From Diogma glabrata (lineage: Eukaryota > Arthropoda > Insecta > Diptera > Cylindrotomidae), in NCBI GenBank assembly GCA_963693315.1, contig OY856186.1:71480128-71544127 (forward strand): DNA of 64,000 bases, in the 5' to 3' direction. A program made the translations under genes and the position numbers. Shown piece by piece: positions 21,428 through 33,758 of this stretch (within the stretch, counting starts at the first letter, position 1; each line of letters begins with the position of its first letter). The notes below the pieces were generated by a model that made no database searches, was not told where the DNA came from, and saw nothing but the letters and a program-made list of their open reading frames with translations.

Positions 21428-22585
21428 ATGGTTTCTAAGTGATTTATCATTGAAAACATGTGATGGTTTGTTTAAGTTTTTTACGTTCGGGTGTCACCCC
21501 AAAACGGTTTCGAAGTGATTTATCGTTGAAAACATTGTGATGGTTTGTTTAAGTTGTTTACGTTCGGGTGTCACCCCAAAACGGTTTCGAAGTGATTTAT
21601 CGTTGAAAACATGTGATGGTTTGTTTAAGTTTTTTACGTTCGGGTGTCACCCCAAAACGGTTTCGAAGTGATTTATCGTTGAAAACATTGTGATGGTTTG
21701 TTTAAGTTGTTTACGTTCGGGTGTCACCCCAAAACGGTTTCGAAGTGATTTATCGTTGAAAACATTGTGATGGTTTGTTTAAGTTTTTTACGTTCGGGTG
21801 TCACCCCAAAACGGTTTCGAAGTGATTTATCATTGAAAACATTGTGATAGTTTGTTTAAGTTGTTTACGTTCGGGTGTCACCCCAAAACGGTTTCGAAGT
21901 GATTTATCGTTGAAAACATTGTGATGGTTTGTTTATGTTTTTTACGTTCGAGTGTCACCCCAAAACGGTTTCGAAGTGATTTATCATTGAAAACATTGTG
22001 ATGGTTTGTTTAAGTTCTTTACGTTCGGGTGTCACCCCAAAACGGTTTCGAAGTGATTTATCGTTGAAAACATTGTGATGGTTTGTTTATGTTTTTTACG
22101 TTCGGGTGTCACCCCAAAACGGTTTCGAAGTGATTTATCGTTGAAAACATTGTGATGGTTTGTTTAAGTTCTTTACGTTCGGGTGTCACCCCAAAACGGT
22201 TTCGAAGTGATTTATCGTTGAAAACATTGTGATGGTTTGTTTATGTTTTTTACGTTCGGGTGTCACCCCAAAACGGTTTCGAAGTGATTTATCATTGAAA
22301 ACATTGTGATGGTTTGTTTAAGTTGTTTACGTTCGGGTGTCACCCCAAAACGGTTTCGAAGTGATCTATCGTTGAAAACATTGTGATGGTTTGTTTATGT
22401 TTTTTACGTTCGGGTGTCACCCCAAAACGGTTTCGAAGTGATTTATCATTGAAAACATTGTGATGGTTTGTTTAAGTTGTTTACGTTCGGGTGTCACCCC
22501 AAAACGGTTTCGAAGTGATCTATCGTTGAAAACATTGTGATAGTTTATTTAAGTTTTTTACGTTCGGGTGTCACCCCAAAACGGG
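21428..22585 (+). repeat. 77-bp subterminal satellite of the hAT element (about 15 copies)
   Basis: Unit starts fall near 21428, 21505, 21582, 21658, 21735 and so on every 76-77 bp to 22505. Each unit contains a short palindrome gggtgtcacccc, related to gtgtcacccc in the left subterminal region of the same hAT element near 5080. Units alternate by a variable site (gttttttac against gttgtttac or gttctttac), so the true period looks like a 154-bp dimer. The array runs directly into the right terminal repeat. Confidence 0.93.
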
Positions 22586-22645
22586 TGACACCCGGGGCGG
22601 ACCGCCCCCCCCGCCCCCCCCCCTAGCTACGCCTCTGAGGTGTTG

Positions 22646-22867
22646 AAAAAGAGGTTTATTTAGGTGTAAAGTAGTTTTTTTAAGAATAAGTAGTCTGTAA
22701 ATAGTTTTTTGAGATTCTACTTAGATGTTAAATAGTATGTTTTTAGATTTTGTAGGGAGTTAATAAGTTTATCAAGAATAAAAAGTTCTTATTTACATGC
22801 AAGAAGGACAAAAAAAAGGTTCATTTGAGAATGTCTACTACTTAAATCGTAGTTAAAATTCGACTCG
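22646..22867. other. Host-side flank right of the hAT element
   Basis: AT-rich; resembles the left flank near 4927-4970 (gtaaatagttttt...gatgttaa). No gene is seen. Confidence 0.4.
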
Positions 22868-23590
22868 GGTTACGATTGGTGTTACATACGGAATGAAGGA
22901 TAGAAAACGCTTAAAACTTGTTCAGTTTTACCAAAAAATTTCAATCAAAAACTTCAGATTCAGAACGACTAACAACGATAGAAACTCTGTCGTAAAAAGC
23001 CTATTGAAACCAAATCTGAAATATCCCATAGGTTAAGGTAGACTACGATTGGTTTGTTTTTCTTGAACAAATTTCAATCGTAAATTTTAGGTTCAAGCCG
23101 ATAGGAACTTGTTGGCGGAAAAATACGATAGGTTACGATTGGTGCTACATATGGAATGTACAATAGAAAACTATTCAAAACTTGTTCAGTTTTACCAAAA
23201 AAATTCAATCGTGATCTTCAGATTTAAAACGATTAACTACGATAGAAATTCTATCGTAAAAAAACCATTGAAACCGAAAAGTAAAAAATCCTATAGATAA
23301 CGATAGATTACGATTGATTGATATCTCCTGAAAACACCTCAATCGCAAATTTCATATTCAGCCCGATAGAAATCTAATGACAGGAAAATACGATAGGTTA
23401 CGATTGGTGCTATATATATATATATAATGTCGGATATAAAACGATTCAAAACTTTTTCAATTTCACCAAAAACACTTTCAATCGTGATCTTCAGATTCAA
23501 AACGATTAACTACGATAGAAATTCTATCGTAGAAAAACCATTGAAACCGAAAACTGAAAAGTCCTATAGGTTGCGATAGGTTTTGGTGCG
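22868..23590 (+). repeat. 265-bp tandem repeat, about 3 units
   Basis: The phrase ggttacgattggtg starts units near 22868, 23131 and 23396 (spacing 263 and 265). Shared blocks include cttgttcagttttacc, acgattaactacgatag and attgaaaccgaaaa. Divergence is moderate. A related single unit is at 150-297. Confidence 0.8.
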
Positions 23591-24355
23591 TTTTCTATCT
23601 GGAAGATATAGTCTATGCGTTTAAAATGATTAAATCCGATAGAAACGGATAGCAAACGATAGAAAACTATTCGTTTTTAATCGATTTCTCTCGATTTTTT
23701 ATAAGGGGATATTGTGCATTTATAAACATAAAAGTTCATTGACTGAAGAGAGTAATTGTATATTGGTATTAGTGACAATTATTGTCGGGATAGATATTTT
23801 GACAGCTTATGTTTGGAGTGGGCGTAGAGATCTCTGACACGGGTTTTAATATTTGCATACATGTCACTTTGACGATGTTATAATCAAGATATTTGATATT
23901 TTTCCGATTGAACCTCGTCGCCATTATCTAAAATTTCGTAAAATATGTTCTTTATTTTGTTTTTACCAATGTAGATGCATTCTATCGTAATCGTTGATTC
24001 TTTTCTATCCTAAAGAAGTCGTTTTGTTTAGTGGGAACGGAAACCTTGGCTAAGTTTCCCGGGTCGTGGTTTGATTCTAACTTATCAGCATCCCCAATCC
24101 ACTGTACGGTCGGTGCGCACCGAAGGTTAGGTTTAACCAGGTAAGCGTACTAACCTCTGGGGTTTTATCGCTCTCAGTTGCTTATAGACTTCCAACAAGT
24201 ATGGACAAGCGCCTGGTGGTGACCGTTACGTCGTTCAAACTTGTCACTTGTTTTGTTTTATTTCTTATGTCTTCAGGAAATATTGGTACATACCGTATTT
24301 TATTATATGATAGAATTTATGGTTTAGTTATTCATTTCTTAAACAACATACTTTG
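23591..24355. other. Non-genic; GC-richer patch of possible SINE origin
   Basis: Mostly AT-rich. Bases 24030-24230 are GC-richer with a weak B-box-like phrase (gtggtttgattcta), as in tRNA-derived SINEs, but no clear A box or poly-A end was found, so no SINE is called. Confidence 0.3.
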
Positions 24356-26242
24356 TAGTCCAGGAAAATTAGTCAAATAAGCTCAAGTATCTCGGAATGA
24401 GAGATAGTCGGCTATAAACTTGTATAAACCTTTATTTTGGCACCCTAAATCTTGTCTCAAAACCTACTTATCGTAGGGTGTCCGCGACTACAGAAATTCC
24501 AAGGTCAAAAGTCAAAAATCAATTTTTTACACATTTATTGCAAATATCTCGTTTCATATGGGCTTTATTAAATGATTGGATTCTCTGAACTGATTAAATT
24601 CTCTACAACTTTTGTTCAAACATTTTTTTATTTATTGAGCTATTTTCGAGATAGAGGGCAGAGCGCGCGCAGTGTTTAACTATTTAGAGTTATTGAGATG
24701 ATTGATTTTTGAAACATCTATTGCTGAATCTAAACGTAAAAAAACTGCTGTTATAATAAGAGAAGATATAGATTCACTTGTCATTTTAATTGAGCGTACC
24801 ATATCTCATCAACAAGAAATTTTCTTTAAAAAAGTTGGCAAAGGAAATGTAAATACTGAAATATACTCTTCCAAAAATTTTGATTAATATCCTCGTTCTA
24901 TAAAACACATTTTGTTTCTGCACGCAATAAGTGGTTGTGACACGGCTTCTGCGCTCTTTAGAAAAGGAAAAAAAACTTTTGTAAAAACACTCGAGAAACT
25001 TCCGAATTTGGGTCAAATTGCTGCGGCATTTGAAGAATAAAACTGCCCGGTTCAATCATTATTGAAGAATGGAGATTGGAGTGCGAACCTTTTTGGCAAT
25101 CTATAATGCTCCAAAATCTGAGGACTGTGAGGACTATGCACAGTTCATCAGGTTAACAAAACTGCATAAACCTGTGCAGTTATCAAATCTTCCACCAAAG
25201 AGTGCAGCAGCTCACCAACATTTCAACCGTGTTTATTATCAAGTTCAGACTTGGTTAGGGCATGATTTAGAACCCCAGAATTGGTGTTGAATAATGTGTG
25301 ATGAATTTCTGGAACCTGTTATATCCACCAGCTCCAGAGGAATTGCTTAACACAATATTCTGCAACTGCAAGAATGGTTGTGGTTCGCGGTGTGGATGTA
25401 GGAAAGCAAGGTTACAGTGCTCTTTAGCTTGCGGCCAGTGTAATGGGCATGCTTGTCTTAATGCTTCACCATATCAGAGTGATATCAATGAAGACGGTAC
25501 TTTTGATACCGAAATCCTGGAATAACAGACAAACGATGTTGAAGACGAGAACATAGAGGAATTTGAAATTTTACAGCGACTGGAAGACAATGATGAAGAA
25601 GAAGAAGAAAATTGAAATTAGAATTTGTAGTTCTTATTATTATTACTCAATTTTTTAAATTGCAACGTTCATCAATGTATGGAATGGTATTTTTCAATAA
25701 AAACATTAATTAAAAATTAAAAAATAATTAAAGTATTTCCCTTAATAACTTTATAATTACACGAGTAGGTATAAGTGTTATTAAGTAAATAGATACTGAA
25801 TTATTGAAAAAAAATATTAATTGCAAATTATTTAGAATTATATATTTATCAATAATTTATAAACTTTATACAGCATGTTTTGAATCGGGACAACAGGTTA
25901 ACCACGAATGATACTCTAAATAGTTAAACACTGCGCGCGCTCTGCCCTCTATCTTGAAAATGGTTCAATATATAAAAAAGTGTTAGAACAAAAGTTGTAG
26001 AGAATTTAATCCTCTACAATTAACTAAATACAAATAGCATAAAGCCCATAGGAAACGAGATATTTGCAATAAATGTGTAAAAAATTGATTTTTTGACTTT
26101 TGACCTTGGAATTTCTGTAGTCGCGGACACCCTACGATAAGTAGGTTTTGAGACAAGATTTAGGGTGCCAAAATAAAGGTTTATACAAGTTTATAGCCGA
26201 CTATCTCTCATTCCGAGGTGAAACCCTAATATTCCTGGACTA
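24356..26242 (+). mobile_element. Academ-like DNA transposon, internally deleted
   Basis: Inverted ends of about 340 bp start tagtccagg and end cctggacta, with a 3-bp duplication ttg outside each end (24353-24355; 26243-26245). The arms share ggaatgagagatagtcggc and a GC-rich cagagcgcgcgcagtg segment. The short internal region encodes XPG-like and Cys-rich fragments (24702-25525). The assignment to Academ rests on the combination of a nuclease GCDT motif, a terminal eight-cysteine motif and the 3-bp duplication, recalled rather than searched. Confidence 0.6.
24702..25525 (+). pseudogene. Academ-like transposon protein, C-terminal remnant
   Basis: Plus-strand blocks in order: a helical piece (24702-24884); KHILFLHAISGCDTASALF (about 24905-24960), the GCDT motif of XPG/FEN1-like nucleases; NLPPKSAAAHQHFNRVYYQV (25069-25290); and PPAPEELLNTIFCNCKNGCG with CGCRKARLQCSLACGQC (25298-25525), a terminal cysteine-rich zinc-binding motif. 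Stops and frameshifts separate the blocks, and the N-terminal transposase is absent. It cannot be functional. Confidence 0.65.
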
Positions 26243-27420
26243 TTGGTCAAATTATGACTAAAAAGCAAAATAATTTAAAGTATATGTGAATTGAACGTCA
26301 ACCGTGCAACATCATCACGAGCATGACAAACAGCGTATTATTTTTCTTATAGAAACACAAGTTTTTAAAAACTGTCGCTCAGACACTGGGCTGCAAAATT
26401 ATCAATTATTTTTAATGGTTTGGTTTTTCTTAATGTATAGTTTTGGTTTTGGTATTGGTTTTTTTTGAATGATAAGTTTTGGTTTCGGTTTTGATTTTTG
26501 TCTAAAACTTGTTTGGGTTTGTGTCAGCCAATTTATTAAAAATTAGAATATTTGTCAAGAAACAGTGCCATGGTCAAGAAAAATATCAATTAATAATACA
26601 TTACATAACCATGTGGAAAAGGTTTCCAAATTTCACTCCTTCTAATGGTGAAAAAAGTTTTGCTTTTTCCGCCCCGTTTCTTTGTTCGCAGAACGTTTTG
26701 CTTCAAAATTTTGAAGTTTTGGAAGCTCTTGAAGTATTATCCCAAATCTACTTTTTATGAGTTAATATAAAAGTACTTCATTTCAATTTTCAAACCCAAA
26801 ATTGTCGCAAAACTTTTATGGGGGGTTAAACATCAACATGCGATATGGATAACATTTATTCTACTATTCTAAAACATTTTCAAAAGAACTTCAGTCTACT
26901 TAAACTAAAGTTTACTACAACTTTTATAAATCTGGCATTTTTCTTTCGTGCTGAAATTTGACCAATGTAGAATTTTTGACTTTCCTCCCATAACCAGAAA
27001 GAAAATCTAAAAATGTCAAAATAAATTGTTCGGTTATCAAGTGTATAAAATGTTCAAATCTTACGATTATATAAAATATTTATATAATATTTGTATAACA
27101 CGAAAACTTTTATATTATTTATTGTAATAAGTTCATTATCAATCAGCTATTAATATTAATTTATTCATAATGTTTTTTATTTATAGGTATAGCAAAATTT
27201 TATAAATTCATTAATCAACTTACATATTATATTTCAAGGTGAAGATGTGTGGTTTTTGAATATTAAATACCGAAAAACGTTTTATAATAATTAACTAACT
27301 AACTTTCTTTGCTTGTATATCCTTGTCTACTCTTCATTCAGAATCCATTTTTCGTCCCATTTTTGACTACTTTTGTAGGAATTGTAGTAAAAACTTTAAC
27401 ATTCTTTGTCCTATTTTTAA
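26243..27420. other. AT-rich non-genic region
   Basis: No gene or clear repeat is seen; short frames such as 26509-26760 lack any recognisable domain. Confidence 0.45.
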
Positions 27421-27585
27421 ATAAAATCTGTTGTTCAGTAGGTTGTACCATATATGTCACAACAGCACATAAAAACCTTTTAGGACCCAGGTCCCACAAT
27501 AACATGGGTTCTGAGGTGTTGATGAACGCAAATTTTTTTTTGTATTTTGTTTTTTAAAATGCATAACTCAACCCTAATTGTGTAA
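27421..27585 (-). mobile_element. LINE-derived deletion element, 5'-truncated copy
   Basis: Bases 27421-27530 match the 3' end of the LINE at 555-700 (cacaacagcacataaaaacctttt; caggtcccacaa), then join directly to sequence like 3905-3945 (tttaaaatgcataact) of the LINE leader, skipping the ORFs. The same joint occurs at 38700-38720. Confidence 0.55.
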
Positions 27586-28099
27586 ATAATTACCTAATTT
27601 TCAAATTTTTTAATGGCAGTTTCCGAAAGTGGAACCAAAATTTCTTTTGGTATGTCTAAAGAAGTTTTACTTCTTGCCAATGTAGATAGTGTATCAATTT
27701 ATGTATACTGTGTATCAATCTGTGTATACTATGTATACTGTAGTATACTATCTCAGAAAACACATTTACGTCATTGTGACATCAAAATGACATCACGCTA
27801 AGTCACGTCTTACGTAAGATCTGCGTCATATATAAGTCATATGTATGTCATTATTTTACACCTATTTACGTAAGAACATGACATAACAATAATGATATAA
27901 CTATGACATAAATATGATGTCTGTAGAGATATTCGTAACGTTGTTATGATATAAGGTTGATATCATAGTAATATACAATTTTTTGCGACGTATTCCTTTT
28001 TTATTTAAAAAAACAAAATATAATAACAAAAACACTTACCCGTCAGTCATTCATTGCTCACTACTTACCCACTATTCTATAGACTGCTAGGAAGCAATT
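27586..28099. other. AT-rich with cryptic short repeats
   Basis: Contains gtatact-type and tgacat/tacgta-type short repeats (about 27690-27970). No gene is seen. Confidence 0.4.
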
Positions 28100-28680
28100 T
28101 TTGGAATATTATTAGAATTTGGAAAAGTTTAAATATTTGATTTTATTCTAATTTTTGGAATGTTTTTAGAATTTTGAAAAAAAAAATAGAATTTTTGAAT
28201 TTTATATATATATTTTTAGAATTTTGAAAAAAGTTTCAATTTTTGATTTTGTAAGAATTTTTGGAATATTTTTAGAATTTTGAAAAATTTTAAATTTTTG
28301 ATTTTATTATAATTTTGGAAAAAGTTTCAATTTTTGATATTGTTATAATTTTTACAATATTTTTAGAATTTTGCAAAAAGTTTAAATTTTTGAACTTTTA
28401 AGAATTTTTGGAATATGATAATTTTTTGGAATATTTTTAAAATTTTGAAAAATTTTAAATTTTTGATTTTATTATAATTTTTATAATTTTGGTTTTGTTA
28501 TAATTTATGCAATATTGTTAGAGTTTTTGAAAAAAGTTTTAATCTTTGATTTTGTAATATTTTTGAAATATTTTTAGAATCTTGTTTAAAAAAAGTTTGA
28601 ATTTTTGATTTTATTTAATTTTTCCAATATTTTTGGAATTTTGAAAGAAATATGAATTTATGATTTTTAAATATTTTCTC
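28100..28680. repeat. Degenerate AT-rich tandem repeat, about 55-bp period
   Basis: The phrases tttttagaattttgaaaaa, atttttgattttgt and aatttttggaatat recur about ten times with drift. The same repeat type reappears at 63880-64000. Confidence 0.75.
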
Positions 28681-29690
28681 GAAACGCTAAATTTAGAGGT
28701 TTTTGAGCAGTTTGCTGATTGTATAATCTTTTCACTAAATTATGTTAATTTATGATCTGTTATAATTTTCCGACAACGTATTAATGTTTCGTGTCAGTTT
28801 TATAATACATATCTAAACAGAGATAAAAAATACATGCACTTTAACAAAGAGTTATGTTTGATATACATCGCTACACAAAACTAAAAACCATGTGCTCATA
28901 AAAGTTTTTTACCGAAAATTATATCAGAATCCTTAACCCTGACCGAAGTCTTGATATCTCAAGCAAAACTCTAAAAACATCAAGAGCTGTGAGATTTCAG
29001 CACCTTCATATTTTCAATTTAAGTTTATGTAATTAAGTTGTCTGATATTGATAAAAACATCAATTTCTTTGTAATCATTTAGAAACAAAATATTGATTTA
29101 GTCAAATAAAAAGTTGACTAAATTGAATTAGAACTTTTAGTACAATTTAGCATGAATTGGAGCGCAGTGTAAATTAAATTTGCTCTCGTAATTATTTTCA
29201 TTCATTTTATAAAAATTAGCACAGCTATAAAGAAAAACATTCAATTGGTTTTGGTATTTTACATTTAGAATTGTTTTTAATTTATAGTTGAATATAAATG
29301 TTTGTGATAGTAATTAAAACCAAATCAAAAAGGAAAAAAGAGAAATTGAATATGACATATCAGCGATCACCCATTTGTTATGTCTCTCTTCATACAATTT
29401 CATCTATTTCAGCTCCAACACGTACACGAATTGCGAATGGAATAAACGTGCCCCAATGAAAACTGTAGATGAATTGGGTTTTAGTTCCAAGGTTAAAAAG
29501 GATTACCGTTGATTTTTTCTATATTTTTCAATCAAATTTTGAAGAACAGTTTTTGGGGCATGATCATATGAAACTGAATTAACAAAATTAGAATTTAAAG
29601 GATTAAACTCTTTTGCAAAAAAATCGCATTCCAAAAACCATTCCCAAAACTTTTTATCAATTTATCAGATTATAAATTAAATTTAATATT
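28681..29690. other. AT-rich non-genic region
   Basis: No open frame of interest and no strong repeat seen. Confidence 0.4.
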
Positions 29691-30065
29691 AGTCCTTGGG
29701 CCTACGTCGATTTCATTTGATGATTACATTTTATACTTCGTGGGCCTTGACGAGTCCTAAAGCTTTTGTACCGCCATTTTCCTCGATTCGGCCGCTTTTT
29801 CGTTCGGCAAGCTCCAAAAAATACTGATTACCCGGGATCTTGTAAATTTGCTACCACAATTTTTTTTTAACTAAGGGGGGTGGAAATTTGTTTTGGAACA
29901 CGAGGGTAACCTTGCCCGAAGAAAAATTTGTCTGACAACCCAAACACGGACTCGTGAAGGACAGGCGCCAAAAGCTTTCGGACTCGTGAAGTACAGGCGC
30001 CCCGCCCCACAAAGTATAAAATATGTGGTAATCATCAAATGAAATCGGCGTGGGCCCAACGACTA
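29691..30065. mobile_element. Small MITE with about 30-bp inverted ends
   Basis: The left end ttgggcctacgtcgatttca and the right end (reverse-complemented) ttgggcccacgccgatttca are near-identical, continuing through tttgatgatta. About 370 bp, internally GC-richer, with two copies of ctcgtgaag.acaggcgcc. It abuts the Gypsy protease scrap. The target duplication is unclear. Confidence 0.65.
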
Positions 30066-30238
30066 TATGTATTTGATGATTCCAATTTAATATTTGACTT
30101 TACATCTTCGAGTTTACTAATAATTTCATCATGACATCTAGCAGAAACTGCCGACCCAGTGTCAAGCACTATTTTAATGAAAATATCATTTAATTTGAGG
30201 TTAACACAAACCTTATTTAATTTCGAAAGAGTTGACAC
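30066..30238 (-). pseudogene. Ty3/Gypsy-type aspartic protease fragment
   Basis: The minus-strand frame encodes FIKIVLDTGSAVSARCHDEI, the D-T-G active site and flap-proximal start of a retroviral-type protease. It is cut off at 30065 by the MITE. Nothing else of this retrotransposon is recognisable nearby. Confidence 0.65.
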
Positions 30239-31699
30239 TGAATTTGGTAGTAATTAGCAACGTATAGCTATCTATAATATGCCTTTTTTTATGTGAAAAT
30301 TTCTTTGTCATATTGATGAGATGCTTCCAAAGCTAATGCAAGTTATATGACTTTATCCAAGTGCAAGTCCTTAGTTTTTAATAGCCGATTCTTAATTTGA
30401 CCGCACTGCAAAACCAATCCAGTTTATTTCTCAAAGCATCGTTTAGGAAATTGCCGAAATTGCATTTTCTGATTATCGGCCGGGCCGAGATCAATTATGA
30501 AATTTTTAAATTTATTTATTTATTATTCCGAAATTTCCAGGGGTTTTAGATTGTACTAGAATTGAGTTTCTTAATGCTCTTTCTAATCATTTCGCCCATC
30601 TATCGAATTTGGTTCTGAAATATAAATTTTTGAGGTAATTGGCGGAGTTTTTATTTTTATGTGTAAAATATTTTTTATAGCAAATGTAGGTTCAGATATA
30701 TCCTCGTCGCCAACTGTTGTATCTTGAGCGAAAATAATTCTGCAAACACAGTAGAAGAATTGAAAAACACAACATTTTACCTATTTCTAGAAGATATCCT
30801 ACCGCTTGGCATTTTTTCTAATCTATCATAAATCATAATACATTGGGATATTATTTGTTTACTATTTATTTGTTTTGTTTTTGACATGTTAAGCGTAAAC
30901 TAATCTTTTTACTGTTTGACTCAGTATTCAGATAGATTCAATAAAGCGGTTTTTGACCGGTCGTGTTTAACAAAATATGATTAAAACTTCAATGTATAAT
31001 TGGCATCGCTCTTACGCGATGTAAATATCAATCAATTGCTTTCACCTATCTTACGAATACGAACATGTATAAATACTAATTTACCTAGTAGTGTTAGGTA
31101 AACATTTTGTCAATTAAAAATTTAGGATTTTGCAAGATCTATTTATTAGAGAATATATGTGACTGTGATTATTGTCTTTAAAAGTGATTAATAAAATTGT
31201 CGTCAAAAATCTTTTGTTACGACGCACGGTGAGCTGTCATATGATTTTGCTATAAAAATACTTTAATAATTATATTCTTTTGTTTATTTATTTCCACCGA
31301 TCAAGATGCTATCACATTAATGTTATTGTTAATTGGTGCTGAAGTATAACGAACGCAACGAAGAAAATTTAATGTGTGGTATAAATATTTTCTTAAGAAT
31401 TGATTAATCGAAACTGTCACACGTTCTTTTGTAATATATCCGTTAGAAATTAAATTTGCTTTGTTTTTCATAAATTTCTGTTTCATAAGCGCAACAGGCA
31501 AGAAATAATTTTATGAACGAGGAAGAAGGTCGTTGAAAGTTTTAAGTATTTAGATTAATTGGTCATTTTTTTCAAAATGTTTGTGTATCTAATATTAAAT
31601 AATTCCATTTATAATGAATAAAAATAATAAATATCGTTCTTCGTTACAAACAAAGTTTATTTTATATAATAGCTTATTAATTTTCGATTATATTTAAGT
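30239..31699. other. Non-genic region
   Basis: AT-rich, with no recognisable protein. The 31301-31501 minus frame is unsupported. Confidence 0.4.
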
Positions 31700-31717
31700 T
31701 ACATATTTACCACAAAC

Positions 31718-33619
31718 TTGACAAACATATTATCAGGCTCTTGCATAGACTTCTTCATGACCAGTGACAGCTCACTTGTTAAGGAAAGCAATCAGTTCTG
31801 GGTACCAGGTATCTCTCACCATGCCCTTATTACCGTGTCGCTTGCCATCAATAAAGACAACTATATTGCTCGTAAGAGTGTGGCAGACTACAGTCGTACC
31901 AATGTTGAGGGCCTGCTACTTGAGTTCAACTCCATGGATTTTGATTCCCTTTATTCTCCCAATGATATTGATCTAAAGCTGGACTACCTGAATAAAGTTT
32001 TGCTATCGCTCTTTGGCAGGTTTGTTCCAATTGTCTCTGTAGGTGGACGGAAAGCGACATCTATTGTCCTCACATCAGAAATGCGTAATATTAAAGCCCT
32101 GTGTGACTTTGCGTACGGTATCACATGAGGAACTGGAGGCGGCTTTCTCCATGATTGGCTCCAATGCTGCTGGTCTTGATAATATTACCCTTAAGTTTCT
32201 AAAATTATTATTTCCCTCTCTAGTTCCGCATGTCTGTCACATTATTAACTATTCTATTATGGTGGGTCGTTTTCCAGCGGCCTGGAAGCTGGCCAAGGTT
32301 TTTCCCATTCCCCCAAAAAATAGTACTGATTTTCGTCCTATTAGTGTTTTGCCAGTCTTATCTAAAGTTTTTGAGCGGCTCATAGTAGGCAATCTGGCCT
32401 TAGAAAGCGGCATAGTACAACTTCGAAATTGTTGGATGTCTCTGACCAAATAAGACTTAACACTAACAAGAAGATGGTGTCTATCCTTTTGCTCCTTGAC
32501 TTCAGCAAGGCCTTCGACTCGGTGGATCACTCTCTTCTGGTGGCTAAGCTCAAAACTCAGTTCTTTTTCTCGTCCAGTGCTTGTAATCTGATGTATTCAT
32601 ACTTAACAGGGCGGTACCAGTCTGTTTGCTCTCTAGATGTGATCTCTGATGCGCTTCCTATTGCTAACGGTGTTCCGCAGCGTTCCATATTGGGACCCTT
32701 GTTGTTTTCAATGTTTATCAACAATATTGCTAAATCCTGTCGCTTCTCTATGGTTCATCTTTTTGCTGATGATGTACAACTTCTTCATGCTAAACCCCGG
32801 TTGAATATGCATGGCTGTATTGAAGAAATTAATAGTGATATCAAGCCTATTCTGGTGTGGGCCCTTGAAAATCGGATTTCGTTGAATCCTGTTAAGTCGC
32901 AAGCATTGCTCTACAATTCCTGCCCTAGAGCAGCTTCTAACAGCTCATCTATTCAGTGATGCCGTGATGTTATACCCTTATCATCTCAAGCAACACGTTA
33001 TGCCCTTATCATCTCAAATCTGGGAGTTGTGTTTGATAACAGGTTGGATTGGAAGCGCATGTAAACTCACTGGCCGGTCAAGTTATTGGTGTTCTAAGGA
33101 GGCTACGTAGTGTGAGTTGTTACTTGCCCCTCCATATAAGGAAGCAGCTAGTACTGTCACTAATACTACCCCTTGTGGACTATGGTATTGAGGTTGTCTT
33201 TGGTTCTACGAATGATACCTTCATGCCTCATGGTACTGCGGAGAGCCTTCAATTATGCCACTAAATTTATATATAATTTAAAGCCTAGGGATCATGTATC
33301 CCCTTTTGTCCACGATCTTCTTGGGACTTCTTTCGCAGATCATGCCAGTGTTCGAATCCTTTCTCATTTCTATCGCCTCGTCAAGTTTCAGTCTCCTTCG
33401 TACCTACTGAGATGGTTTGTGATGGGAAGATCTAGACGGCAGCACATTTTTGTGGTACCAAGGGTGAGTTGCGATCTTTGGGCGAAGTCCTACTTTGTAA
33501 GGGTCATCAAGCTTTTTAATTCACTGCCGCAGTCCTTAAAGAGGTTTAGCCTATCCATCTTTCTTTTTACTAAGCGGCTGATCGACCACTTAAACTCACT
33601 GACCCTTGCGACTGTTTAA
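31718..33619 (+). pseudogene. LINE ORF2: endonuclease end plus reverse transcriptase, broken
   Basis: Pieces in several frames. 31718-32128 holds the endonuclease C-terminal segment (CIDFFMTSDSS; GISHHALITVSL, where a histidine follows S-H rather than the usual S-D-H). 32115-32453 holds RT fingers (SNAAGLDNITLKFL, DFRPISVLPVLSKVFE). 32429-32959 holds motif A LLDFSKAFDSVDHSL, motif B ANGVPQRSILGPLLF and motif C FADDVQLL. 33049-33619 holds the C-terminal tail with LFNSLPQSL. At least three frameshifts and a deletion between endonuclease and RT make it inactive. It belongs to a different family from the LINE at 555-4450. Confidence 0.85.
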
Positions 33620-33758
33620 CCTTATAGTGGGTATTGTTCGATTATGTTGTGATATGGTGCACTATTGTTGACCTTTTGTATGCCTTCTATCTGATTTGTT
33701 TGTTTCTACTGGGACTCCATCATCCAAGATCCTCTCCTACTCCTGCCCTTTGTCCCTG

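Larger units (their letters stand above)
5033..22637. mobile_element. hAT transposon carrying a nested Polinton
   Basis: The left end reads cagtggcgtagctagc and the right end, reverse-complemented, reads cagaggcgtagctagg, a typical hAT terminal pattern. The 8 bases outside each end are identical (aggtgttg, 5025-5032 and 22638-22645), the expected hAT target duplication. The left half holds a decayed minus-strand hAT transposase and the right end holds a subterminal 77-bp satellite. A Polinton (8827-20971), a MITE (6321-6778) and a Penelope scrap (8192-8585) lie inside. Without the Polinton and its duplication the element would be about 5.45 kb. Confidence 0.9.

Noticed and set aside
21428..22585. 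Possible CRISPR-like array
   Set aside because: Units are contiguous 77-bp repeats without unique spacers, in a eukaryotic hAT element; it is a satellite.
5033..22637. Hypothesis that the 8-mer aggtgttg match is chance
   Set aside because: It flanks exactly the two hAT-type ends in the correct opposite orientation, which a chance match would not explain.
24030..24240. tRNA-derived SINE
   Set aside because: Only a weak B-box-like word; no A box, no tail, no target duplication found.
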